Shown: positions 22,971-36,110, counted from the first letter of the stretch. The stretch is DNA of 64,000 nt from Mycolicibacter sp. MU0083 (GCF_963378075.1 NZ_OY726394.1:744001-808000); one strand, 5' to 3'. A program made the numbers and translations. The notes: generated by a model not told the origin, from the letters alone.

Positions 22971-24168
22971 CGGGGCCCTCGCGCAGCACCTCCAGGCGTC
23001 GCAGTGCCTCGTCGATGGTGTCCTCGGGCTTGACGAAGGTGAATCGCACCAGGTGATTCCAGACCTCGGGAGCGGTCGCCTCCGGGGCGGGCACGCAGAA
23101 CGCCGACAGTGGAATGGCCGCGACCCCGGCCCGGTGCGGCAACTCGGCGCAGAACGCGGTGCTGTCGTCATAGCCGAGCGGGCGGGGATCGGCGCACAAG
23201 AAGTAGGTGCCGAAACTGTCGTGCACCTCGAACCCGACACCGCGCAGGCCGGCGCTGAGTCGGTCGCGGCGCGTCTGCATGGTGGTGCGCAATTCCTCCA
23301 CCCAGGCGTCCTCGGTGTTCAGTGCCAATGCCACCGCGGGCTGAAACGGTGCCCCGCCGACATAGCTCAGGTACTGCTTGGCGGCCCGCACCCCGGCCAG
23401 CAGCTCCGCGGGACCGCACGCCCAGCCGATCTTCCAGCCGGTGCAGTTGAACATCTTCGCCGCACTCGAGATGGTGACGGTGCGCTGCGCCATCCCCTCG
23501 AAACCGGCCAGCGGCAGGTGGGCCCGGCCGTCAGAACCCGGGTAGACCAGATGCTCGTAGACCTCGTCGGAGATCACCAGCAGGTCCGCGTCCACCGCGA
23601 TGCGCGCGATCTCGGTCAGCTCCGCCTCGGTGAACACCATCCCGGTGGGATTGTGCGGCGAGTTGACGATCAGCGCCTTGGTCGCCGGGGTGATGGCCGC
23701 CCGCAGGGCATCGACGTCCAGGGCGAACCCGCGGCCGTCGGGCGCCAGCGAGACGCTGACCCGCCGCGCCCCGGCCATGGCTACCGCCGGGGAGTAGGAG
23801 TCGTAGAACGGTTCCAGCAGCACCACCTCCGAGCCGGGCTCCACCAGGCCCAGCACCGCGGCCGCGATGGCCTCGGTGGCACCCACCGTCACCAGGACCT
23901 CGGAGTCGGGGTCGTAGTCGATCCCGTACTTGCGTGCCCGCTGCCCGGCGATGGCCTCGCGCAGCGCGGGGATGCCCGGCCCGGGCGGGTACTGGTTGAC
24001 GCCGTCGGAGATCGCCGCCCGGGCAGCTTCGAGCATGGCCGCCGGTCCGTCCTCGTCGGGGAACCCCTGGCCGAGATTGACCGCGCCGATCCGGGCGGCC
24101 AGCGCCGACATCTCAGCGAAGATCGTGGTGGCATAGGGCTCCAGCCGAGAGACCATCCGCGCTGTCAT
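22957..24168 (-). CDS. dapC: N-succinyldiaminopimelate aminotransferase (DapC)
   Basis: I chose the ATG at 24168 (MTARMVSRLEPYATT). The 403-residue protein is a fold-type I PLP enzyme: NLGQGFPDEDGP near the N-terminus, NSPHNPTG, ISDEVYEHL, and the PLP-binding lysine in SSAAKMFNCTGWKIGWA. It closely follows the M. tuberculosis Rv0858c sequence as I recall it. The enzyme makes N-succinyl-LL-2,6-diaminopimelate for lysine and peptidoglycan. It is divergent from the fadAB operon with a leader of about 180 bp between them. Confidence 0.9.
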   Translation of the reverse strand: MTARMVSRLEPYATTIFAEMSALAARIGAVNLGQGFPDEDGPAAMLEAARAAISDGVNQYPPGPGIPALREAIAGQRARKYGIDYDPDSEVLVTVGATEAIAAAVLGLVEPGSEVVLLEPFYDSYSPAVAMAGARRVSVSLAPDGRGFALDVDALRAAITPATKALIVNSPHNPTGMVFTEAELTEIARIAVDADLLVISDEVYEHLVYPGSDGRAHLPLAGFEGMAQRTVTISSAAKMFNCTGWKIGWACGPAELLAGVRAAKQYLSYVGGAPFQPAVALALNTEDAWVEELRTTMQTRRDRLSAGLRGVGFEVHDSFGTYFLCADPRPLGYDDSTAFCAELPHRAGVAAIPLSAFCVPAPEATAPEVWNHLVRFTFVKPEDTIDEALRRLEVLREGPVTPG

Positions 24169-24347
24169 GGGAACCGAGCCTAAAGCGGCCCCGATCAGGC
24201 CGGGGGAGGGGCCGGGATCGGGGCCGCCAGGTAGACCAACCATCCGGTTGATAGGCAATCCTGTTAGGCTGCAAATCCGGGGACTACGCTCCGAGCAGAC
24301 GCAATCGAAAAATTCGCATCGAACACCAATCTGAAGAGGAATCAGCC

Positions 24348-25559
<1,212 letters not shown>

Positions 25560-25574
25560 GAGGGTTTGTAAAAA

Positions 25575-27707
25575 ATGGCAGAGAACACCATCAAGTGGGA
25601 CAAGGATGCCGACGGCATCGTCACGCTGACCCTGGACGACCCGACCGGGTCGGCCAACGTGATGAACGACCACTACCGCGAGTCCATGCACAACGCGGTC
25701 CAGCGTCTGACCGAGGAGAAGGACTCCGTCACCGGCGTGGTCCTCACCAGCGCGAAGAAGACCTTCTTCGCCGGCGGTGACCTCAAGGCGATGATCCACG
25801 TCGGCCCGGACGACGCCCAGGCCGTCTTCGAGCAGTGTGAGGGCATCAAGGCCGACCTGCGTGCCCTGGAGACCCTGGGCAAGCCGGTCGTCGCCGCCAT
25901 CAACGGCGCCGCGCTCGGCGGTGGCCTGGAGATCGCGCTGGCCTGTCACCACCGGATCGCCGCCGACGTCAAGGGCAGCCAGCTCGGCCTGCCCGAGGTC
26001 ACCCTGGGCCTGCTGCCCGGTGGTGGCGGTGTCGCCCGCACCGTGCGCATGCTCGGTATCCAGAACGCGTTCATGAACGTGCTGGCCCAGGGCACCCGCT
26101 TCACCCCGGCCAAGGCCAAGGCCGCCGGCCTGATCGACGAGCTGGTCGGCAGCGTCGACGAGTTGGTGCCCGCCGCCAAGGCGTGGATCAAGGCCAACCC
26201 CGAGGGCGGCGTGCAGCCGTGGGACACCAAGGGCTACAAGATGCCCGGCGGCACCCCGGCCAGCCCGGCGCTGGCCGCGATCCTGCCGTCGTTCCCGGCC
26301 CTGCTGCGCAAGCAGGTCAAGGGTGCCAACATGCCCGCACCGCGGGCCATCCTGGCCGCCGCCGTCGAGGGCGCGCAGGTGGACTTCGACACCGCCAGCC
26401 GCATCGAGAGCCGCTACTTCGTCTCGCTGGTCACCGGCAACGTCGCGAAGAACATGATCCAGGCGTTCTTCTTCGACCTGCAGCACATCAACGGCGGCGG
26501 CAGCCGGCCCGACGGCATCGAGAAGACCCCGATCAAGAAGATCGGTGTGCTCGGGGCCGGAATGATGGGCGCCGGCATCGCCTACGTGTCGGCCAAGGCC
26601 GGCTTCGACGTGGTGCTCAAGGACGTCTCGCTCGAGGCGGCCCAGCGCGGTAAGGGCTACTCGGAGAAGCTGGAAGCCAAGGCACTCGAGAAGGGCCGCA
26701 CCACCGCCGAGAAGTCCCAGGCGCTGCTGGACAAGATCACCCCGACCGCCGACGCGGCCGACCTCAAGGGTGTCGACTTCGTGATCGAGGCCGTCTTCGA
26801 GAGCCAGGACCTCAAGCACAAGGTCTTCCAGGAGATCGAGGACATCGTCGAGCCCAACGCGCTGCTGGGCTCGAACACCTCCACCCTGCCGATCACCGGT
26901 CTGGCGACCGGCGTGAAGCGCCAGGAGGACTTCATCGGGATCCACTTCTTCTCGCCGGTCGACAAGATGCCCCTGGTGGAGATCATCAAGGGCGAGAAGA
27001 CCTCCGACGAGGCGCTGGCCCGGGTGTTCGACTACGTGCTGGCCATCCGCAAGACCCCGATCGTGGTCAACGACAGCCGCGGCTTCTACACCAGCCGCGT
27101 CATCGGCACCTTCGTCAACGAGGCGCTGATGATGCTCGGTGAGGGCGTGGAGCCGGCCAGCATCGAGCAGGCCGGTCTGCAGGCCGGTTACCCGGCGGCC
27201 CCGCTGCAGCTCTGCGACGAGCTCAACCTGGAGCTGATGCAGAAGATCGCCATCGCCACCCGCGAGGGTGTCGAGGCGGCCGGCGGCACCTACGAGCAGC
27301 AGCAGAACGAGGTCGTCGTCGAGAAGATGATCGAGCTCGGTCGCCCGTCGCGGCTGTCCGGTGCCGGTTTCTACGAGTACGTCGACGGCAAGCGCTCGGG
27401 TCTGTGGCCCGGCCTGCGGGAGACCTTCAACTCCGGCTCGAAGCAGATGCCGCTGCAGGACATGATCGACCGGATGCTGTTCGCCGAGGTGCTGGAGACC
27501 CAGAAGTGCTTCGACGAGGGAGTGCTGACCTCGACCGCCGACGCCAACATCGGCGCGATCATGGGCATCGGCTTCCCGGCCTGGACCGGTGGCACCGCGC
27601 AGTTCATCACCGGCTACCCCGGTGGCAAGGCTGCATTCGTGGCACGGGCCAAGGAACTGGCCGCCACCTACGGTGACCGGTTCAACCCCCCGGCGTCGCT
27701 GCTGTAG
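25575..27707 (+). CDS. fadB: Beta-oxidation multifunctional subunit FadB (enoyl-CoA hydratase / 3-hydroxyacyl-CoA dehydrogenase)
   Basis: The 710-residue protein has an N-terminal crotonase domain (about 1-300; [30 protein letters not shown]) and an NAD-binding Rossmann start at about residue 322 ([18 protein letters not shown]). The dehydrogenase signature [17 protein letters not shown] and two C-terminal helical domains follow. Length matches FadB of M. tuberculosis. It hydrates enoyl-CoA and oxidises the 3-hydroxy product before cleavage by FadA. Confidence 0.95.
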   Translation: MAENTIKWDKDADGIVTLTLDDPTGSANVMNDHYRESMHNAVQRLTEEKDSVTGVVLTSAKKTFFAGGDLKAMIHVGPDDAQAVFEQCEGIKADLRALETLGKPVVAAINGAALGGGLEIALACHHRIAADVKGSQLGLPEVTLGLLPGGGGVARTVRMLGIQNAFMNVLAQGTRFTPAKAKAAGLIDELVGSVDELVPAAKAWIKANPEGGVQPWDTKGYKMPGGTPASPALAAILPSFPALLRKQVKGANMPAPRAILAAAVEGAQVDFDTASRIESRYFVSLVTGNVAKNMIQAFFFDLQHINGGGSRPDGIEKTPIKKIGVLGAGMMGAGIAYVSAKAGFDVVLKDVSLEAAQRGKGYSEKLEAKALEKGRTTAEKSQALLDKITPTADAADLKGVDFVIEAVFESQDLKHKVFQEIEDIVEPNALLGSNTSTLPITGLATGVKRQEDFIGIHFFSPVDKMPLVEIIKGEKTSDEALARVFDYVLAIRKTPIVVNDSRGFYTSRVIGTFVNEALMMLGEGVEPASIEQAGLQAGYPAAPLQLCDELNLELMQKIAIATREGVEAAGGTYEQQQNEVVVEKMIELGRPSRLSGAGFYEYVDGKRSGLWPGLRETFNSGSKQMPLQDMIDRMLFAEVLETQKCFDEGVLTSTADANIGAIMGIGFPAWTGGTAQFITGYPGGKAAFVARAKELAATYGDRFNPPASLL

Positions 27708-27775
27708 CTGCGCCGATGACGACGGCCCGCTTCGCCCGGCTCCGCCGCGCTTGCGACCGTCGTTAGTCTGGAGAC

Positions 27776-28060
27776 GTGGAATCCCCCGAAGCCCCGCGGT
27801 TTCGGGGGATTCTGCGTTTTCTGGACCGCGAGGTGAGCCTCGGGGCGCTCATCGAAGCCGGGCTGTGGTTCGGCCTGGTCTACGTGATCGCGGGCGTGGT
27901 GTGGCTGTTCATGCACCCCGACGGGGTCGAACGCCTGCAGACCCAGGCCGAACGGCAGTACGGGATACCGCCGTCCAGCGTCTACGAAGTGGCGACGGTG
28001 ACCTCGGTCGCGCTGTGGCCGGTGATGCTGCTGCTGCCCGCCGACGTCTGTACCCGCTGA
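27776..28060 (+). CDS. Small two-span membrane protein of unknown function
   Basis: The 94-residue product starts with GTG at 27776. It has hydrophobic segments at about residues 27-46 (GLWFGLVYVIAGVVWLF) and 70-88 (VATVTSVALWPVMLLLPA). Between them lies a soluble loop (GVERLQTQAERQYGIPPSS). I do not recognise the family. It lies between fadB and a converging methyltransferase gene. Good codon use and membrane topology support a real gene, but no role can be given. Confidence 0.6.
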   Translation: MESPEAPRFRGILRFLDREVSLGALIEAGLWFGLVYVIAGVVWLFMHPDGVERLQTQAERQYGIPPSSVYEVATVTSVALWPVMLLLPADVCTR

Positions 28061-28070
28061 ACGCCGCCGG

Positions 28071-28676
28071 TCAGTCCCGGCGGGCCAGCAGATAGTGCCG
28101 CACCGGCTGTCCGCTGCCGGCCGGCAGAAAGCTCGGTTCGTCGGCGGCCGCCACCAACTCCCACTTCGGCGCGAACAGCCGCGCGAGCTCGGCCTCGTCG
28201 ATACCGCGGACCCCGAACAATGCGCCGGGAACGACGCCGATGATCAGCATCCGCGACTGCGCCGTGGTCACCGCATCGACCGACCGGGCGTAGGCGATGC
28301 GGTCCTTGTCGTTCATGCCGTGGATACAGCCGCTGTCGATGACCAGCGCGAAGTCCCCGCCGACGTCGGCGGCAGCCAGCTCGGCGATGTCGGCGCACAC
28401 GAAACGGACCGAGACCTTCCCGGCGTCGGCCTTGTCGCGGGCGGCCTCCAGCGCCCGCGGGGCGAAGTCGACGCCGGTGACGGTCCAACCGTTCTGCGCC
28501 AGGTAGATGGCGTCGTCGCCGGTGCCGCACCCCAGATCCAGGGCCGTGCCCGGCGGCAGCGCCATCTCGGGGCCGCCCTCGACCAGGTTGCGCAGTCCGC
28601 GGGCCAGGGCGTGGCCGTCCCAGGGGGTGAACCCCGCCCGATACATGGCACGGAACAGCTTCTGCCTGGCGGTCAT
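28071..28676 (-). CDS. Class I SAM-dependent methyltransferase
   Basis: The 201-residue protein has a clear SAM-binding motif I, TALDLGCGTGDDAIYLA (about residues 44-60), followed by TGVDFAPRALEAA and VCADIAEL. It resembles the small thiopurine-methyltransferase/TehB-like group. No substrate is evident. Its start lies five bases beyond the end of the flavin-binding gene upstream, so the two probably share a transcript. Confidence 0.82.
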   Translation of the reverse strand: MTARQKLFRAMYRAGFTPWDGHALARGLRNLVEGGPEMALPPGTALDLGCGTGDDAIYLAQNGWTVTGVDFAPRALEAARDKADAGKVSVRFVCADIAELAAADVGGDFALVIDSGCIHGMNDKDRIAYARSVDAVTTAQSRMLIIGVVPGALFGVRGIDEAELARLFAPKWELVAAADEPSFLPAGSGQPVRHYLLARRD

Positions 28677-28681
28677 AGTGG

Positions 28682-29104
28682 CTAGATCGCGCCCATGTCC
28701 GACGACAGCCAGTGCTCGGGACGCAGGCGGATGACCACCTGATCACCCAGCTTCAACGCGAACTGCAGGTAGCGTTCGGCGCGTTCGGCCGGCAGGTAGC
28801 GATGTGCCAGCTCGATGTGGTGGTCATCGGTGCCGGGCTCGATGCGGCTGACCGCCCCCTCCACGCTGACGTAGCGCAGGGTCGGCTCGGTGCGCTCCAC
28901 CATCAGCGAAAACCGGCCGGCCGCCCGGATCAGCTCCGCTTTGCGTGCGTTCGCCGCGGTCAGCACCCAGGGCTCGCCACCGGGGGAGTACTGGTACCAC
29001 ATCGGTACCGTCAGCGGCCCCCGGTCCGGCCCGGCGTGCACCGATAACGCAGCGATGTGTGGTTCGGACAGAAACAGCTCGCGCTCGTCGACGGACATTG
29101 CCAT
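28682..29104 (-). CDS. Pyridoxamine 5'-phosphate oxidase-like flavin/F420-binding protein
   Basis: The 140-residue split-barrel protein has VDERELFLSEPHIAALSVH, GPLTVPMWYQYSPGGEPWVLT and the C-terminal LRPEHWLSSDMG. This is the layout of the PNPOx-like superfamily, which in mycobacteria includes F420-dependent reductases and haem-binding relatives. The cofactor is not decidable by eye. It is followed at five bases by the methyltransferase. Confidence 0.78.
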   Translation of the reverse strand: MAMSVDERELFLSEPHIAALSVHAGPDRGPLTVPMWYQYSPGGEPWVLTAANARKAELIRAAGRFSLMVERTEPTLRYVSVEGAVSRIEPGTDDHHIELAHRYLPAERAERYLQFALKLGDQVVIRLRPEHWLSSDMGAI

Positions 29105-29164
29105 GGATTCGAGGCTAGCGGCAACGGCCGTCGGGAGCCGTTCGCCATGCGGGCGGGGGTCGCC

Positions 29165-30817
29165 CTAGATTGCCGGACCCAGCAGGTCGTCGGCGTCGCG
29201 GATGATGTAGCCGTAGCCCTGCTCGGCCAGGAACCGCTGCCGGTGCGCGGCGTATTCGGCGTCCAGGCTGTCGCGGGCGACCACCGAATAGAACACCGCG
29301 CCACCACCGTCGGCCTTGGGTCGCAGCAGCCGGCCTAGTCGCTGCGCCTCCTCCTGGCGGGACCCGAAGGTGCCCGAAACCTGCACGGCCACCGACGCTT
29401 CCGGCAGGTCGATGGAGAAGTTGGCGACCTTGGACACCACCAGTGTGGAGATCTCACCGCGGCGGAAGGCGTCGAACAGCTTCTCGCGCTCGGCGTTGCG
29501 GGTGGACCCTTGGATCACCGGGGCGTTCAACTGCTCGCCGAGCTCGTCGAGCTGGTCGAGATAGGCGCCGATCACCAGGGTTTGCTCGCCGGGGTGCTGT
29601 TTGAGGATCGAGCGCACCACCGCGATCTTGGAGTGCACCGTCGAGCACAGCTTGTAGCGCTCCTCGGGCTCGGCGACCGCGTAGGTCATCCGCTCGCTCT
29701 CGGTCATGGTGACCCGCACCTCGACGCATTCGGCCGGCGCGATCCAGCCCTGCGCCTCGATGTCCTTCCACGGCGCGTCGTAGCGTTTCGGCCCGATCAG
29801 ACTGAACACGTCGCCTTCGCGGCCGTCCTCGCGGATCAGCGTCGCGGTCAACCCCAGCCGCCGGCGTGACTGCAGATCGGCGGTCATCCGGAACACCGGC
29901 GCGGGCAGCAGGTGCACCTCGTCGTAGACGATCAGGCCCCAGTCGCGGCTGTCGAAGAGCTCCAGATGCCGGTATTCGCCCTTGGTGCGCCGAGTGATCA
30001 CCTGATAGGTGGCGATGGTGACCGGTCGGATCTCCTTGCGCTCACCGGAGTATTCGCCGATCTCGTCCTCGGTCAGTGAGGTGCGCGCCACCAGTTCACG
30101 CTTCCACTGCCGGCCCGAAACGGTGTTGGTCACCAGGATCAAGGTGGTGGCCTTGGCCTTGGCCATCGCCGCGGCGCCGACCAGCGTCTTGCCCGCGCCA
30201 CAGGGCAGCACCACCACCCCGGACCCGCCCGACCAGAACGAGTCCACGGCCATCTCCTGATAGTCGCGCAGCTGCCAGCCGTCGGGCCGCAGCTCGATCG
30301 GATGCGCCTCGCCGTCGACGTAGCCGGCCAGATCCTCTGCGGGCCAACCGATCTTCAGCAACATCTGTTTGACCCGGCCGCGCTCGCTGGGGTGCACGAG
30401 CACGGTGTCGTCGTCGATGCGGGCACCGAGCATCGGGGCGATCTTCTTGTTGCGCAGCACCTCCTCGAGCACCGCCCGATCCAGGCTGACCAGCGTCAGG
30501 CCGTGCGCCGGGTGCTTGACCAGCTGCAGGCGCCCGTAGCGGGCCATGGTGTCGACGATGTCGACCAGCAGCGGCTGCGGCACCGCGTACCGGGAGTAGC
30601 TGACCAGCGCGTCGACCACCTGCTCGGCATCGTGCCCGGCGGCACGGGCGTTCCACAACGCCAGCGGGGTGACGCGGTAGGTGTGCACGTGCTCGGGAGC
30701 ACGCTCGAGTTCGGCGAACGGTGCGATGGCCGCGCGCGCGGCGCCCGCCTGCTCGTGATCGACCTCCAACAGCAGAGTCTTGTCGGACTGGACGATCAAC
30801 GGGCCGTCTGTGCTCAT
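29165..30817 (-). CDS. ercc3: XPB/ERCC3-type SF2 DNA helicase
   Basis: The 550-residue protein matches the XPB homologue (Rv0861c) by order and content: an N-terminal damage-recognition-like domain, Walker A in VVLPCGAGKTLVGAA (about residues 205-219), the DEVH box LIVYDEVHLLPA, GLTATLIREDG and the motif VI segment GRLLRPK. XPB-type helicases unwind DNA 3' to 5' in repair. It is 39 bp downstream of the helicase-associated gene on the same strand. Confidence 0.92.
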   Translation of the reverse strand: MSTDGPLIVQSDKTLLLEVDHEQAGAARAAIAPFAELERAPEHVHTYRVTPLALWNARAAGHDAEQVVDALVSYSRYAVPQPLLVDIVDTMARYGRLQLVKHPAHGLTLVSLDRAVLEEVLRNKKIAPMLGARIDDDTVLVHPSERGRVKQMLLKIGWPAEDLAGYVDGEAHPIELRPDGWQLRDYQEMAVDSFWSGGSGVVVLPCGAGKTLVGAAAMAKAKATTLILVTNTVSGRQWKRELVARTSLTEDEIGEYSGERKEIRPVTIATYQVITRRTKGEYRHLELFDSRDWGLIVYDEVHLLPAPVFRMTADLQSRRRLGLTATLIREDGREGDVFSLIGPKRYDAPWKDIEAQGWIAPAECVEVRVTMTESERMTYAVAEPEERYKLCSTVHSKIAVVRSILKQHPGEQTLVIGAYLDQLDELGEQLNAPVIQGSTRNAEREKLFDAFRRGEISTLVVSKVANFSIDLPEASVAVQVSGTFGSRQEEAQRLGRLLRPKADGGGAVFYSVVARDSLDAEYAAHRQRFLAEQGYGYIIRDADDLLGPAI

Positions 30818-30856
30818 GGGTTCATTATCCGGAGAGCTCCGACACCGTGCTCGGCG

Positions 30857-33184
30857 CTACGACTCTTCGGGCGCCGAGGACACCGAGGTGATCCGGTGGA
30901 TCGAGAACTCCCGCATCTGCCCCGACGCCGCATCGAACGCCACCAGCTTGCCGCCCAACACCTGGGTGGGCGCCACCTCCCGCTGGGTGGCCACCCCGGC
31001 GGCATCGACATAACCGATCAGCACCGTGGCCCGTTCCATCGCCGCCCGCCGCAACATGATCATCGCGGTCACCGGCTCGAGCCGGATGTTGTCGAACGGC
31101 GCCGAGGTCACGGTCCGCAACACCCGGACCAGGGAATGCAGGCTGTCGTCGCCCGGCGCGGTGGGGGCCCGGCCGCCGCGGCGTTCGGCCGGGGTGTGCA
31201 CCCGCATGCCGCGCCGCTTGATGTCGACGATCGTTCCGGTGGCGTCCTCGGCGGCCGGGGCGAAACCGGCGTCGCGCAACGCGCCCAGCACATCGGCGAT
31301 CGGGGCCTGGGCCACCGCCACCGTGGGGGCCAGCAGCCGCAGGCCCAGCGTCTCGGCGGCCGGCACCGCGACCGCCTGCGCGAGCAGCACGGGATCCTCG
31401 CAGCGCACGAAGGACGCCGCCAATCCGATCCGCAGCTGCCCGTGCCGGCGTGCGACGTCGTCGATCAGATACCTGAGCCCCTGCGGCACCGGGGTCTTGG
31501 AATGCTGCTCGAAGAACGCCTGCAGCCCGGCACCGGTGCGGCCCGCATCCAGCGCGGCCCGGATGGTCTGCTCGGAGACCCGGTACACCGTTGCCGCACC
31601 GGCTGACTCGACCGTGGCGACGACGCCCAATTCCTCGGCGAGTTCCCGCTTCAGCGGCCCGGGCACCACCACGGTCAGATCCGCCTGCACCAAGAAATGA
31701 TCGATCGGCTCGGGCAGGGCCTTGGTCATGGCGGCCACCGCGGCGGCGTTGCCGACCTCGGCCAAGGCGTCCGGCGATGCCGGCGCGCCGGCCAGCAGGA
31801 CCCGCCCCGGGGAGCTGATCGCACCGCGGCCCAGCACGCCGAGCGCGTGGGCCTCGTCGAGCAGTTCGGCCACCGGCCCCGGCTGCAACCGGTTGGCCCA
31901 CCGCGGCCGGCGCCAGACCAGGGCCCGCGAGGCCGTCACGGCGTCGACGCCGGCGCCGGCGGGCAATTCGGCCAGCATGCCCAGCAGCAACCGGCGGTCC
32001 AGCGGGGCGGCGGTGGAGAACAGTGGTGTCGACAGTGCGGCCCGGGGCTTGCCGTCGGGGCCGCGACTGCCGATCAGGCCCGGCCGGGCCGCCAGCTCCA
32101 GCCAGGTGGACGCCAGCAGGTACCAGCGTTCGGCGGTGGACTGTTCGGCGAACCGGTCGGCGAGCACCGTCGGCGCCCAATACGGCCCGTCGGCGTCGGG
32201 CCAGTCCCGTTCGTCGACGCTGGAAGGATCGGGGAAGTCCGCCGCGATCAGCCGGGCGGTCGCGGCCAGCTCCAGCAGCAGACCCAGTCGGGTTTCGTCG
32301 ATGCCGGTCGTCTTCGCCAGCCGCTTGACCTCGCGAATCCCGAGCCCGCCGCCGCGCAGCTCCGGTGCGGGGCTCTCGCCCAGGCAGGCCAAGACCACAT
32401 CGAGCTGACGCAACACGTCGAGCACGGCGCCGGCTGCCGTCGCATCGACGTCGGCGGCGGTGGTCTGCGACACCACCGGGTCGGGTGCGTACAGCGTCAG
32501 CGGGCCGGGCTGTTCGCCGCGCAGCACCTGCCCGACGATCCGCGGCAGGATCACCGTCTCGTCGTCGACGCGCCGCAGCAGACCCGCGGCCAGCAGCTGC
32601 GGTACCGGCCGTTCCGGGGGCGCATCGGGGGCGGCGTCGCGGGTGCGTCCGATCGGCGAGCCGGTCAACAGTTTGTCCAGCAGGTCGCGCTGTGGCGCGT
32701 CCAGATCGGTGATGGTCTCCCCGAGGGCGGCGATCTGCGCGTCGTCGTACCCGGTGTCTTCCCGGGTCACCTGGCCCGGGAACCACGGCAGACCCGCACC
32801 CGCCTCGGCGACGATCCGCAGCACGCCGTCCGGCTCGGGCGAACCCCAGCACAGTGCCCGTTCGATCAGATCGGCCACCGCCTCGCGCACCGCCTCGGCG
32901 CGGGCACGGTCCCCCAGCAGGGCCAGCAGATCCCCGAGCGATACCCCGCTGACGTCGGCGTGCAACTCCAGCAGGGCATCGAGGACGGCCAGCCGCAGAA
33001 AGTCCAGCTCGTCGGTGGCGGCGCGCACCGACTGGCGGGCCTGAGCCCGCGCCGCCAGCGCGGCGATGCTGCCGGGCGGCGGTTGGGCAAGGTCGGGTCG
33101 CAGCTTGAGTAGCCGGATCAGATCTTCGTCGGGAAGGTCGGCCAGCCACGATCCCAGCGGCACACCCCGGGCGCGTTCGGTCAT
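30857..33184 (-). CDS. Helicase-associated protein (Rv0862c-like), partner of XPB
   Basis: The 775-residue protein opens [20 protein letters not shown], followed by a long helical region. It carries a C-terminal domain ([24 protein letters not shown]) known in databases as helicase C-terminal/XPB-Ssl2-like. I see no Walker A or DEAD box, so it is not itself a motor. Its position directly upstream of XPB, conserved in mycobacteria, suggests that it regulates or recruits the helicase. Confidence 0.78.
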   Translation of the reverse strand: MTERARGVPLGSWLADLPDEDLIRLLKLRPDLAQPPPGSIAALAARAQARQSVRAATDELDFLRLAVLDALLELHADVSGVSLGDLLALLGDRARAEAVREAVADLIERALCWGSPEPDGVLRIVAEAGAGLPWFPGQVTREDTGYDDAQIAALGETITDLDAPQRDLLDKLLTGSPIGRTRDAAPDAPPERPVPQLLAAGLLRRVDDETVILPRIVGQVLRGEQPGPLTLYAPDPVVSQTTAADVDATAAGAVLDVLRQLDVVLACLGESPAPELRGGGLGIREVKRLAKTTGIDETRLGLLLELAATARLIAADFPDPSSVDERDWPDADGPYWAPTVLADRFAEQSTAERWYLLASTWLELAARPGLIGSRGPDGKPRAALSTPLFSTAAPLDRRLLLGMLAELPAGAGVDAVTASRALVWRRPRWANRLQPGPVAELLDEAHALGVLGRGAISSPGRVLLAGAPASPDALAEVGNAAAVAAMTKALPEPIDHFLVQADLTVVVPGPLKRELAEELGVVATVESAGAATVYRVSEQTIRAALDAGRTGAGLQAFFEQHSKTPVPQGLRYLIDDVARRHGQLRIGLAASFVRCEDPVLLAQAVAVPAAETLGLRLLAPTVAVAQAPIADVLGALRDAGFAPAAEDATGTIVDIKRRGMRVHTPAERRGGRAPTAPGDDSLHSLVRVLRTVTSAPFDNIRLEPVTAMIMLRRAAMERATVLIGYVDAAGVATQREVAPTQVLGGKLVAFDAASGQMREFSIHRITSVSSAPEES

Positions 33185-33246
33185 CGACGACCAGCGTAAG
33201 GCCCAACCGGTGAACGCCGTCGATTGCGACCTGTCAGAATGGGTCC

Positions 33247-33435
33247 GTGGCTGGAAACCAGGACAAGAAGAATCACTACGTCGACAACGGTTGGCCTCAG
33301 ACCGACGGCGAGCCGGCCGTCAGCGAGCTGCGTACCGACCGCACCGGCGCCCTGTCGCCGTTCGGGGACCTGGAGTTCCCGCTGCCGGCCGAAGAGCTGC
33401 CGTACCTGCATCCGGTCACCGTCGTCAACCGGTAG
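33247..33435 (+). CDS. Conserved small mycobacterial protein (Rv0863-like)
   Basis: The 62-residue hydrophilic protein starts with GTG ([17 protein letters not shown]) and ends [11 protein letters not shown]. It is in the position of Rv0863, between the helicase gene and moaC. It has no membrane segment or known motif. The next gene starts 11 bases later, so it probably shares the moaC-mog-moaE transcript. Confidence 0.75.
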   Translation: MAGNQDKKNHYVDNGWPQTDGEPAVSELRTDRTGALSPFGDLEFPLPAEELPYLHPVTVVNR

Positions 33436-33446
33436 GCGGTGACGCC

Positions 33447-33920
33447 GTGACCGGGCCGCTGTCCCACCTCGACGAGCGAGGCGCGGCCCATATGGTCGAC
33501 GTCGGTGCCAAGGCGACCACCAAACGTGTTGCGGTCGCCGGCGGAGTGCTGCGCACCACCGCCGAGGTGATCCGACTGATCTCCGACGGTGGGCTGCCCA
33601 AAGGCGACGCACTGGCCACCGCGCGGGTGGCCGGCATCATGGCGGCCAAACGCACCAGCGATCTGATCCCGCTCTGCCACCAACTGGCCCTCACCGGGGT
33701 CGACGTGGACTTCGTGATCGGGGAGGCCCGGATCGACATCACCGCCGCCGTGCGCACCACCGACCGCACCGGGGTGGAGATGGAGGCGCTCACCGCGGTG
33801 AGCGTGGCCGCGCTGACGCTCTACGACATGATCAAAGCCGTGGACCGCGCCGCGGTCGTCGACGACATCCGGGTGCTGAGCAAGGACGGCGGCCGCACCG
33901 GGGCCTGGGAGCGCGGATGA
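33447..33920 (+). CDS. moaC: Cyclic pyranopterin monophosphate synthase (MoaC)
   Basis: The GTG at 33447 gives [19 protein letters not shown], matching the MoaC N-terminus. The 157-residue protein has [10 protein letters not shown] with the conserved catalytic-site residues and the lysine-containing SKDGGRTG. MoaC converts the MoaA product to cyclic pyranopterin monophosphate in molybdenum cofactor synthesis. Its end overlaps mog (ATGA), and mog overlaps moaE, so moaC-mog-moaE is a coupled operon. Confidence 0.93.
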   Translation: MTGPLSHLDERGAAHMVDVGAKATTKRVAVAGGVLRTTAEVIRLISDGGLPKGDALATARVAGIMAAKRTSDLIPLCHQLALTGVDVDFVIGEARIDITAAVRTTDRTGVEMEALTAVSVAALTLYDMIKAVDRAAVVDDIRVLSKDGGRTGAWERG

Positions 33921-34396
33921 GTGCCCGGACCGCGAGGGTGATCATCGCCTCCACCCGGGCGGCGGCCGGGCAGTACAGCGACCGCACCGGACCGATCATC
34001 GCCGACTGGTTGGTGCAGCGCGGTTTCGCGCCGGTGCAACCCCAGGTCGTGCCCGACGGCGAACCGGTCGGTGTCGCATTGCGGGCCGCGGTGGCCGACC
34101 GGGCGGATCTGATCATCACCTCCGGCGGAACCGGCATCTCGCCGACCGACGACACCCCGGCCCAGACGGTGGCCGTGCTGGACTACGAGATCCCCGGACT
34201 GGCCGACGCCATCCGCCGATCGGGGCTGCCGAAGGTGCCGACCTCGGTGCTGTCCCGCGGCGTGTGCGGAGTCGCCGGCCGCAGCCTGGTCGTCAACCTG
34301 CCCGGATCGTCCGGTGGTGTGCGGGACGGGCTCGGGGTACTGGCCGACGTGCTGGAACACGCCCTCGACCAGCTCGCCGGCGGAGACCACCGATGA
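33917..34396 (+). CDS. mog: Molybdopterin adenylyltransferase-like protein (Mog/MogA)
   Basis: The 159-residue protein has the MoCF_biosynth signature: [17 protein letters not shown] (about residues 67-83) and [15 protein letters not shown] near the C-terminus. It adenylates molybdopterin before metal insertion. It is translationally coupled on both sides, to moaC and moaE. Confidence 0.92.
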   Translation: MSARTARVIIASTRAAAGQYSDRTGPIIADWLVQRGFAPVQPQVVPDGEPVGVALRAAVADRADLIITSGGTGISPTDDTPAQTVAVLDYEIPGLADAIRRSGLPKVPTSVLSRGVCGVAGRSLVVNLPGSSGGVRDGLGVLADVLEHALDQLAGGDHR

Positions 34397-34830
34397 GCGG
34401 CCCCGACGCGGTGGTGCTGCGCGCCGCGGTCACCGCGGATCCCATCGTGCTGGCCGAACACGAGGAGTTGGTGGGCCACCGGGCCGCGGGTGCCATCGTC
34501 GGATTCGTGGGAATGATCCGCGACCACGATCACGGTCGGCAGGTGACCCGGCTGGAGTATTCGGCGCATCCGTCGGCGCAGCAGGTGATGGCCGAGGTGT
34601 TGGCCGAGATCGCCGAGCGGGCGGTCGGGGTCCGCGCGCTGGCGGCCAGCCACCGGATCGGTGCGCTGCACATCGGTGACGCCGCCCTGGTGGCCGCCGT
34701 GGCGGCCGATCACCGCCGGGAGGCGTTCGAGGCCTGCGCGCTGCTGGTCGACACCGTCAAGGAGCGGCTACCGGTGTGGAAGCACCAGTTCTTCGCCGAC
34801 GACACCGAGGAGTGGGTCGGCTCGGCCTGA
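34393..34830 (+). CDS. moaE: Molybdopterin synthase large subunit (MoaE)
   Basis: The ATG at 34393 overlaps the mog stop. The 145-residue protein has [35 protein letters not shown] and the C-terminal [15 protein letters not shown] with the catalytic lysine. It forms molybdopterin synthase with the MoaD encoded at 36380-36658. It corresponds to Rv0866 (moaE2). Confidence 0.93.
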   Translation: MSGPDAVVLRAAVTADPIVLAEHEELVGHRAAGAIVGFVGMIRDHDHGRQVTRLEYSAHPSAQQVMAEVLAEIAERAVGVRALAASHRIGALHIGDAALVAAVAADHRREAFEACALLVDTVKERLPVWKHQFFADDTEEWVGSA

Positions 34831-34847
34831 TCGGCCGGTACCGACGA

Positions 34848-34888
34848 AAAAGCGGGGCCGACTGTGTCGAACAGCCGGCCCCGCTTTT
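34848..34888. terminator. Bidirectional intrinsic terminator between moaE and rpfA
   Basis: A perfect 13-bp stem (AAAAGCGGGGCCG pairing with CGGCCCCGCTTTT) encloses a 15-base loop. A-rich and T-rich ends flank the GC stem, so it works in both directions. It separates two converging genes. Confidence 0.88.
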
Positions 34889-34899
34889 CTCGTTGTCTG

Positions 34900-35913
<1,014 letters not shown>

Positions 35914-35939
35914 TCAGCGTCGGGTTCGGACAGGGGGTC

Positions 35940-36110
35940 TGCCCGGCCGTGGCGCACCGCAGTGCGTCCTCGGCTTCACCCCAAGAGGCCGGAAAACATG
36001 GCCTCAGGGCCGCTCTCGGCGGACCCGGTGGGTCCCCCGCCTCCATCCATCAGGATTTGGTGGTTCCCCGTCCGTTGGATGGAGCTCGGCGCTACGGGCG
36101 AGGAAGGATG
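35940..36110 (-). promoter_or_regulatory. ydaO-type (c-di-AMP) riboswitch in the rpfA leader
   Basis: The 502 bases between rpfA and moaD (35878-36379) hold no gene. On the minus strand the leader contains conserved ydaO-motif pieces in the right order: a CTCGCCCGTAGCGCC start, ACGGGGAACCA, GGGGGACCCACCGGGTCC, GGGGTGAAGCC and a closing GC stem. The ydaO class binds cyclic di-AMP and is known upstream of actinobacterial rpf genes, where ligand binding lowers expression of the wall hydrolase. The remaining bases downstream (35878-35939) should hold the expression platform. Confidence 0.85.

Noticed and set aside
30825..33206. Second minus-strand frame of 793 codons over the Rv0862c-like gene
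   Set aside because: Same region and strand but another frame, Arg/Gly-rich without motifs. The chosen 775-residue frame has recognisable family sequence at both ends.
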